Below are positions 1 to 4,066 of a DNA stretch of 8,376 nt, piece after piece. Positions within the stretch are counted from its first letter, which is position 1; each line of letters starts with the position of its first letter. The stretch is from DASTGO01 sp035719045 (lineage in GTDB: Bacteria > Actinomycetota > Actinomycetes > Actinomycetales > Kineosporiaceae), in NCBI GenBank assembly GCA_035719045.1, contig DASTGO010000113.1, positions 1 to 8,376 of the forward strand. The letters are read 5' to 3'. The notes beneath the pieces are model-generated. The model ran no database searches, was not told the origin of the DNA, and was given only the letters and a program-made list of their open reading frames with translations. The position numbers and the translations under genes were made by a program.

Positions 1-1179
1 GGCGACGGCGGCCGCGGCGAGCGGGATCCCGATCAGGGCACCGATGACACCCCACAGGGCGCTGCCCACGAAGACCGCACCCAGGGCGATCCCGGAGTTG
101 ACGTCCATGGTCCGGCGGCTGATCCGGGGGGTGAACACGTAGGTCTCGACCTGCTGGTACACGGCGGCGAACAGCAGCACCCACAGCGCGGTCAACGGCG
201 AGGAGAACACGACGAACAGCACCGGGACCACGATCCCGATGTAGGTGCCCAGCACCGGCACGAACTGGGCCAGCATGCCCACCAGGACGCCGAGCGGCAG
301 CCAGTACGGCACGTCGACGGCGGAGAAGAACGTCGCGTGGAAGACGGCCGACAGCGTGGCCAGCTCGACCTTGGAGACCACGTACCCGCCCGTCTTCGCC
401 ACGGCGATGTCCCAGACGGTGACGAAGACGTCCTGGTGGGCCGGGGACAGCCAGGACCCGATGGTCCGCCGGACCCGCGGCCCGTCCGCCGCCAGGTAGA
501 ACGCGAAGACGACGAAGGTCAGCGCGTCCAGCAGCGTGGCCAGCAGCGAGGTGACCAGCCCGAGCACCCCGCCGGCGAGGTCGGAGGCGACCGTCCCGAC
601 CTGGCCGGGGGTGAGCCTGAGGCTGGTGGCGACGGAGTTCGCGTCGAGCCTGAGGTGGAAGGTGCGGTTGGCCCAGGAGGTCACCTCGGCGACCACTCCC
701 GGGGCGGCCTGCACGAGCTCGGAGGTCTGGCTGAAGAACACGTTGCCGAAGATCACCCCGAGCAGGACGCTCACGGCCAGCACAGCGCCGCCCACGACCC
801 CGGTGGCCCAGCCGCGGCGCATTCCCCGCCGGGCCAGCCAGGCCACCGCCGGCTCCATCGCCATCGCGAACAACCAGGACAGCAGCAGCAGGAAGAGGAA
901 CCGGCTCACCGCGTCGAACACCCACAGCGCGATCAGCCAGGCCGAGATCAGGGCGAGCACGCTGATCGTGGCCCGGCGCAGGGCGCTCGGTTCGAAGGCG
1001 ATGAACCGGATCTGCTGCGGCCCGACGACGGTGACGGCCGGTGGCGCAGCGGCCGGCTCGCCCCTGCCTGCCGCACCGTCCGCGGTTCCCGTGGCGGGGG
1101 CGGTCGACGGGGCGTGGGCGGGCGGTGCGGACTCGGTGTGCGCTGCTGGTTCGGTCGGCGGTGCGGACTCGGTCGGCAT
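1..1179 (-). CDS. AI-2E family transporter (YdiK/PerM-like), C-terminus beyond window edge
   Basis: Integral membrane protein of the AI-2E transporter family, which includes exporters of autoinducer-2 and other small solutes and some Na+/H+ antiporters; the substrate here cannot be told. 393 codons are open from the ATG to the window edge with no stop, so the protein is partial. Residues 1-58 are a disordered Ala/Pro/Thr-rich cytoplasmic tail. Hydrophobic segments follow at about 72-88, 92-108, 125-147, 200-230 (with the typical FYLAADGPR ending), 270-286 and 293-340. Family hallmarks are FVPVLGTYIG (306-315), YQQVETYVFTPRI (341-353) and GALIGIPLAAA near residue 385. The ATG is supported by AGGAG 9 nt upstream. 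The first 20 residues carry a duplicated TESAPP motif. It is separated from the RDD gene by 238 bp and probably has its own promoter. Family call is firm; function is inferred only at family level. Confidence 0.92.
   Translation of the reverse strand, partial: MPTESAPPTEPAAHTESAPPAHAPSTAPATGTADGAAGRGEPAAAPPAVTVVGPQQIRFIAFEPSALRRATISVLALISAWLIALWVFDAVSRFLFLLLLSWLFAMAMEPAVAWLARRGMRRGWATGVVGGAVLAVSVLLGVIFGNVFFSQTSELVQAAPGVVAEVTSWANRTFHLRLDANSVATSLRLTPGQVGTVASDLAGGVLGLVTSLLATLLDALTFVVFAFYLAADGPRVRRTIGSWLSPAHQDVFVTVWDIAVAKTGGYVVSKVELATLSAVFHATFFSAVDVPYWLPLGVLVGMLAQFVPVLGTYIGIVVPVLFVVFSSPLTALWVLLFAAVYQQVETYVFTPRISRRTMDVNSGIALGAVFVGSALWGVIGALIGIPLAAAAVA
1121..1173. repeat. Two 17-bp exact direct repeats inside the AI-2E gene 5' end
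   Basis: The same 17 bases occur at 1121-1137 and 1157-1173, 36 bp apart start to start. On the coding strand they encode TESAPP twice, at residues 3-8 and 15-20. The period is a whole number of codons, so this looks like an in-frame slippage duplication in a disordered N-terminal tail. Confidence 0.85.
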
Positions 1180-1204
1180 GGCACGGCGCTCCTCTCCGGC
1201 AGCG

Positions 1205-1210
1205 AACCTA
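1205..1210 (-). promoter_or_regulatory. Candidate -10 box (TAGGTT) for the AI-2E gene
   Basis: On the minus strand TAGGTT fits the actinobacterial TANNNT -10 pattern and would start transcription near 1198, giving a roughly 19-nt leader that holds the AGGAG ribosome site at 1189-1193. No good -35 hexamer is present at 16-18 bp. The placement relative to the start codon is the main support. Confidence 0.35.
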
Positions 1211-1212
1211 GG

Positions 1213-1230
1213 GCATCGGGCGGCCGATGC
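1213..1230. promoter_or_regulatory. Inverted repeat next to the candidate AI-2E promoter
   Basis: Perfect 7-bp arms, GCATCGG (1213-1219) and CCGATGC (1224-1230), flank a 4-nt centre. The dyad lies 2 bp upstream of the proposed -10 box, in the spacer where a repressor or activator could bind. A second, weaker GC-rich arm pair follows at 1231-1236 and 1245-1250. Operator function is inferred from position only. Confidence 0.3.
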
Positions 1231-1377
1231 GCCGGTCCGACGCTACCGGCGAGAGGTGGCGCCCGCCGGGGCGGGCCGGGTTCCGCCGGGTGGTGCCGTG
1301 GGTGTCTCGCCCAGGAGCGCCCTGCGCAGCCGGGCGGGTCCCGGTGCCAGCGGTCGGCGGGCGCCCGGGGCCGGTGC

Positions 1378-1403
1378 TCACCCCGGAACGTTCACCCCGG
1401 AAC
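1378..1403. repeat. 12-bp direct repeat just downstream of the RDD gene
   Basis: TCACCCCGGAAC occurs at 1378-1389 and again at 1392-1403, separated by 2 bp, so starts are 14 bp apart. The junction creates the 8-bp palindrome GAACGTTC (1386-1393). It begins 14 bp beyond the RDD stop codon on the minus strand. The rest of the 1180-1417 gap is GC-rich with no gene. No clear U-tailed terminator was seen there. Confidence 0.6.
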
Positions 1404-1417
1404 CCGGACGGCGACGG

Positions 1418-1948
1418 TCATTCCCGGACCACGACGGTGCCGGCGATCCGGTCGTGCCAGCCGCGGTTGTAGCCGGATCCGTCCAGCAGCGCAGAGGCAT
1501 AGACCAGGAGCTCGCCGGCGCCGCAGATCAGCACGCCCAGGGCCGGGACCAGCCAGCGCAGCACCGCCGGCCCCCAGCCCGGCAGGCTGCCGTCGCTGCG
1601 GCGCAGCACCCGGACCCGCAGCATCCGCTTGCCGATGGTCGCGCCCTGTGTGGCCACCAGCAGCGGCTCGTACCCGGCCAGCAGCAGCACCGTGAGCAGT
1701 TTCGCCGTGAGCGTCACCAGTGGATCGCCGTCGACGAGCTGGCCGCTGCCGCTGTCGTAGTGCAGTCCCTGCCCGGAGCCGAGCAGGTTCGCGGCACTCC
1801 ACACCACGATCAGCGCCGCGCCGATGACCACGGCATCGACCAGCCGCGCCAGCAGGCGAACCCCGAGCGAGGCGACCGTCGGGGGTGGCGGCCAGCCGGT
1901 GTCCGGCGTGGCCCGCGCACCGGCGACGGGGTCGGGGGAGGTGGTCAC
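1418..1948 (-). CDS. RDD family membrane protein
   Basis: 176-residue RDD-family protein, a small multi-span membrane protein family of mostly unknown biochemical role; a few members are linked to Na+/H+ exchange or to transport modules. A Pro-rich tail of about 26 residues leads into GVRLLARLVDAVV (29-41, holding the family Arg and first Asp), a first membrane span at about 39-57, a second at 78-100, the conserved GATIGKRMLRVRVL (102-115), a third span at 128-155, and the C-terminal HDRIAGTVVV (165-174, second Asp). The length is normal for the family. The start is GTG at 1948, inside a GTGA overlap with the upstream zinc-ribbon gene, with GGAGG 4 nt upstream in the end of that gene, so translation is almost certainly coupled. 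The open frame continues far upstream of this GTG, but that part is only a shadow of the zinc-ribbon gene. Confidence 0.93.
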   Translation of the reverse strand: MTTSPDPVAGARATPDTGWPPPPTVASLGVRLLARLVDAVVIGAALIVVWSAANLLGSGQGLHYDSGSGQLVDGDPLVTLTAKLLTVLLLAGYEPLLVATQGATIGKRMLRVRVLRRSDGSLPGWGPAVLRWLVPALGVLICGAGELLVYASALLDGSGYNRGWHDRIAGTVVVRE

Positions 1949-3003
1949 AGCGCCTCCAGCGTGCGGCGGGCGAGTCCGAGCCGGGGCGCGACGGTGTTCC
2001 AGGCGTCGAGGAACTGCGTGCCGGCCTGTCGTGACGCCGCGGTGTCCCAGTCGCCGGCCAGCTTGAACGGGTCCTGCGGATTGCAGGAGGAACCGTCGGC
2101 GATTCCCTGTGCCCAGGTGACATAGGCCCGGTCCCCACTGCGGGCCCGGGTCCAGGTCTCGGTGAGGGCTGCCTTCAGGGTGGCACCGTCGGGCAGGGCG
2201 CCAACCGGGACGGCAGCGAGCCGGCCGAGCAGGTCCTCCCGGCTGTCCGCGGCCGAGGTGAGCAGGTTGGCCGCATCCTGCGCCGCCGCCTGGCCCCGGT
2301 TGCAGGTGGCCAGAGCGGCGACGGTTGCGGACACCGGGGTCCGGGCGGCCTGGTCGAGCAGGGCCTGGATTGCCTCGGCCTGCTGCCGGTCCGTGCTGGG
2401 CCGCGGGGTCGGTGTGGTCGTCGGGAGTGTGGGCGGTGTGGTCGCCGATGCCGGACCGCCCGCCGTCGCCGTGGGGGTGGGTGTCGCCGTTGCCGCGCGG
2501 CTCGGCGTGGGGGTCACCCGGCGCGGGACGAGCGCGGACACCGCGTTGTCGCGGGACTGCGACATGACGTAGAGCAGGCCGGCGCTCACCAGCCCGGCCA
2601 GGATCATCAGCGGCGGCAGCGCGAAGGCCAGCAGGGTCCGGCGCAGGGACGGGCTCGCGGGGGGCAGGGGTACCGGACCCGAGCCGACCGGCCAGCGGGC
2701 GGTCGAGGACTGTCCGGCCGTGCCCGCAGCGGCGGCCCCTGGTGACGGCGGTGTGGTTGGTGGTGACGGCGGGGTCGTCCGTGGTGACGGTGGTGCGGGG
2801 TCGGGGGCCGGTGGACCCGCGGTGGCGCGGGGTGTGGGGTCCGGTCCGCTTCCAGGGGCCTGCGGCGCGACCGCGGCCGCCGCGGGAGGGTCGGCCGGGG
2901 AAGGATCCCTGGTGGCGGCGGAACCGGGGACCGCGGTCCCGCAGCGGCCGCAGAACCGGTGGCCCTGGTCCAGGGAAGCACCGCAACTCGTGCAGAAGGC
3001 CAT
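1945..3003 (-). CDS. Zinc-ribbon, single-span membrane protein with Thr/Pro-rich linkers
   Basis: 352-residue protein of unknown function. The N-terminus is a zinc ribbon: C4, C7, C18 and C21 (CxxC-x10-CxxC), with GTAV after the last cysteine. A disordered Pro/Ala/Thr linker (about 28-118) follows, including 7-residue repeats of the type PSPxTTP. One membrane span lies at about 122-146. Then comes a second Thr/Pro-rich stalk (160-205) rich in TPT motifs, a possible glycosylation region, and an outer domain of about 205-352 whose only cysteines, C234 and C307, could form a disulfide. The predicted topology is zinc ribbon inside and C-terminal domain outside, by inference. The ATG at 3003 puts the ribbon at the very N-terminus, as usual; GGGGAG lies 11 nt upstream, a little far. 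The stop overlaps the RDD start by 4 nt. Together they look like a sensor or scaffold paired with a membrane partner, but no specific function can be assigned. Confidence 0.85.
   Translation of the reverse strand: MAFCTSCGASLDQGHRFCGRCGTAVPGSAATRDPSPADPPAAAAVAPQAPGSGPDPTPRATAGPPAPDPAPPSPRTTPPSPPTTPPSPGAAAAGTAGQSSTARWPVGSGPVPLPPASPSLRRTLLAFALPPLMILAGLVSAGLLYVMSQSRDNAVSALVPRRVTPTPSRAATATPTPTATAGGPASATTPPTLPTTTPTPRPSTDRQQAEAIQALLDQAARTPVSATVAALATCNRGQAAAQDAANLLTSAADSREDLLGRLAAVPVGALPDGATLKAALTETWTRARSGDRAYVTWAQGIADGSSCNPQDPFKLAGDWDTAASRQAGTQFLDAWNTVAPRLGLARRTLEAL
2740..2793. repeat. 21-bp tandem repeat encoding PSPxTTP in the zinc-ribbon gene
   Basis: The core TGGTGACGG recurs at 2740, 2761 and 2782, an exact 21-bp spacing (7 codons). 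On the coding strand it gives PSPRTTP, PSPPTTP and PSPGAAA in the cytoplasmic linker. Because the period is a multiple of three, copy number can vary without breaking the frame. Confidence 0.75.
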
Positions 3004-3041
3004 CGCGGCGGCAGCTCCCCTCGCGCGTGCCCGCGCCTCGC

Positions 3042-3075
3042 GGTCCGTGCCCCGGGGCTGACCGGGGCACGGACC
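3042..3075 (-). terminator. Strong stem-loop between satP and the zinc-ribbon gene
   Basis: A perfect 14-bp inverted repeat, GGTCCGTGCCCCGG (3042-3055) and its complement (3062-3075), surrounds a 6-nt loop. It begins 42 nt past the satP stop and ends 38 nt before the zinc-ribbon start. No T-run follows on the minus strand, so it resembles the tail-less hairpin terminators common in high-GC actinobacteria. It could act as a full terminator, an attenuator or an mRNA stabiliser between the two genes. Confidence 0.65.
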
Positions 3076-3092
3076 CGATTCTGTCAGCGCGA

Positions 3093-3119
3093 GATCACCT
3101 CCCGCTGGCGGAGGTGGTC
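3093..3119 (-). promoter_or_regulatory. Hairpin over the satP stop codon holding a 10-nt Shine-Dalgarno match
   Basis: Read on the minus strand, 3102-3093 is GGAGGTGATC, complementary over 10 nt to the 3' end of 16S rRNA. It pairs with GACCACCTCC (3119-3110), with one G-U-type mismatch and a 7-nt loop, and that arm overlaps the satP stop codon at 3118-3120. No ATG or GTG follows at a normal distance. An in-frame CTG lies at 3087-3085, 10 nt after GGAGG, and would extend the zinc-ribbon protein by 28 residues. The pattern is visible; its use is speculative. Confidence 0.3.
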
Positions 3120-3759
3120 AGCGGGGGACCGGGCTGACCCTGCCCGCGGCCCCACGGCCGAGTCCGAGCTGGTGCCCGACCGGCAGCATCGCCCGGCCGC
3201 GCATCCCGTTGATCACTCCGGCGGCGGAGGCGTACCAGGCGGCGAGGGCCGTGAGTACACCGAGGTAGCCGCCGAACCTGATGGTGGTGCTGCTGCCGGA
3301 GAAGTAGCCGACGAACAGCACGATCTCGGTGATCTCCAAGATCAGGAAGACGGCCAGCACGGCCTCGTTCACCTGCGTGCTCCACAGCAGCATGTAGGTG
3401 TTGAAGATGGCGAACGCCAGCAGGATCCAGCCCAGGTCGTTGCGGACCTGGGCGGCGCTGGCCCTGCCCGCGACCAGCTGGGCGTACAACGCCAGGCCGA
3501 TCCAGAACCCACCGTACGTGGAGAACGCGGTGGCGCCGAAGACGTTGCGGTTGCGGAACGCCCACATCCCGGCGAGCAGCTGGCACAGGCCCCCGTAGGC
3601 GAACGCGTAGCCGAGCCAGGCGCTGGTGCCGTGGGTCCACTCGGCGTTCTTGGCCGAGGCCAGGAAGGTGGTGAGGGCGAGGGCCGCCAGCCCCAGCGGG
3701 GCGGGGTCCGCGACGGCCTGGGCGGGGACGGCTTCGGCTGTGGGCATGGGATCGGACAC
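3118..3759 (-). CDS. satP: Acetate uptake transporter, GPR1/FUN34/YaaH (SatP) family
   Basis: 213-residue inner-membrane carrier of the acetate/succinate uptake family, which takes up acetate with protons and feeds acetyl-CoA synthesis. The family signature NPAPLGL appears as DPAPLGL (18-24), at the head of the first span. Next come GGLCQLLAGMWAFRN (56-70), the well-conserved NVFGATAFSTYGGFWIGLAL (72-91), FNTYML (119-124) and the late GYFSGSSTTIRFGGYLG (151-167). Six hydrophobic segments fit the family fold. The length is normal. The start is taken as GTG at 3759 because GGAGGAGG at 3764-3771 is correctly spaced for it; the in-frame ATG at 3747 would be 16 nt from that site. The first position of the signature is Asp rather than Asn. 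It is divergent from the methylase gene. The symbol is by family; the exact substrate is inferred. Confidence 0.92.
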   Translation of the reverse strand: MSDPMPTAEAVPAQAVADPAPLGLAALALTTFLASAKNAEWTHGTSAWLGYAFAYGGLCQLLAGMWAFRNRNVFGATAFSTYGGFWIGLALYAQLVAGRASAAQVRNDLGWILLAFAIFNTYMLLWSTQVNEAVLAVFLILEITEIVLFVGYFSGSSTTIRFGGYLGVLTALAAWYASAAGVINGMRGRAMLPVGHQLGLGRGAAGRVSPVPR

Positions 3760-3777
3760 GATGCCTCCTCCAAGCAG

Positions 3778-3827
3778 CGGCACGCGGGGTGGCGGCGGTG
3801 CAGGGGCCGGATCGCGGCCGCGTGCCG
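3778..3827 (-). promoter_or_regulatory. 10-bp stem in the satP 5' leader
   Basis: CGGCACGCGG (3778-3787) and its perfect complement (3818-3827) enclose 30 nt. On the satP mRNA the stem closes 6 nt before the GGAGGAGG ribosome site, so folding could influence translation start. The apical 30 nt are C-rich. No known riboswitch class was recognised. Confidence 0.4.
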
Positions 3828-3941
3828 GCTCGCCGCGGTCCGGGCGGAGGCGCTTGGAGCCGGCGGAACGCTGCCGGCCCGGGGGCGCGATGGGATGGTC
3901 GGCAGGGCCAGACCGGCCACCCGGGTGCAATAACCGTCGCC

Positions 3942-3947
3942 ATCGTA
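3942..3947 (-). promoter_or_regulatory. Candidate -10 box (TACGAT) for satP
   Basis: TACGAT on the minus strand fits TANNNT and sits at the edge of the AT-richer zone, about 183 bp upstream of the satP GTG. No TTGACA-like -35 is present at 16-18 bp. An alternative minus-strand -10, TATTCT, lies at 3969-3974, just inside the palindrome. Which one is used cannot be decided by eye. Confidence 0.25.
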
Positions 3948-3977
3948 ACTAAACATGACGAAAGGGGCAGAATATCC

Positions 3978-3993
3978 CAAGAGCATGCTCTTG
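3978..3993. promoter_or_regulatory. Perfect 16-bp palindrome, candidate operator
   Basis: CAAGAGCATGCTCTTG reads identically on both strands, with no spacer. It lies in the AT-richer centre of the divergent region, 74 bp upstream of the methylase start and over 200 bp from satP. Its length and symmetry fit a site for a dimeric repressor (TetR-, MarR- or LacI-type widths are all possible). No regulator gene is adjacent in the window. A role in controlling one or both divergent genes is inferred. Confidence 0.5.
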
Positions 3994-4054
3994 CTGTTCC
4001 TGATCGGCTGGAACGACTTACACCGCCGTTCGGCTGCCCAGATCACCGCGTCCC

Positions 4055-4060
4055 TAGGAT
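4055..4060 (+). promoter_or_regulatory. Candidate -10 box (TAGGAT) for a leaderless methylase mRNA
   Basis: TAGGAT ends 6 nt before the GTG start at 4067, the geometry of leaderless actinobacterial promoters, where the start codon's first base is the transcription start. The same bases contain AGGA 7 nt from the GTG, which could instead be a weak ribosome site. The -35 region has no clear consensus. Confidence 0.35.
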
Positions 4061-4066
4061 GGCGCC

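Larger units (their letters stand above)
3760..4066. promoter_or_regulatory. Divergent control region between satP and the methylase gene
   Basis: This 307-bp stretch holds no convincing gene. Its satP-proximal part (3760-3920) is GC-rich and would be the satP leader. Its middle part (about 3925-4020) is clearly more AT-rich than anything else in the window, as expected for promoters. It contains candidate -10 boxes on both strands, a perfect 16-bp palindrome, a smaller GTTCC/GGAAC inverted repeat (3996-4000 and 4010-4014), and a 10-bp leader stem. Short open frames across it on both strands show no recognisable protein. Confidence 0.6.

Noticed and set aside
337..1695. Long plus-strand open frame of 452 codons, and another at 536-2125
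   Set aside because: Antisense to the AI-2E and RDD genes. The translation is Arg/Gly/Gln-rich with no family motif, as expected for opposite frames in very GC-rich coding DNA.
1949..3070. N-terminal part of the 550-codon frame that ends in the RDD protein
   Set aside because: Overlaps the zinc-ribbon gene in another frame and shows only Pro/Arg-rich filler. The RDD start is the GTG at 1948.
2959..3933. 324-codon plus-strand frame over the satP gene
   Set aside because: Antisense shadow of satP; composition is Gly/Glu/Gln-rich and no domain is recognisable.
3996..4014. GGAAC motifs suggesting extracytoplasmic sigma-factor promoters
   Set aside because: Neither strand has a CGTC- or GTT-type -10 element at the needed 16-18 bp distance.
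3991..4020. TTGCTG at 3991-3996 as a plus-strand -35 box
   Set aside because: No TANNNT hexamer lies 16-18 bp downstream, so it does not make a promoter with the TAGGAT box either.
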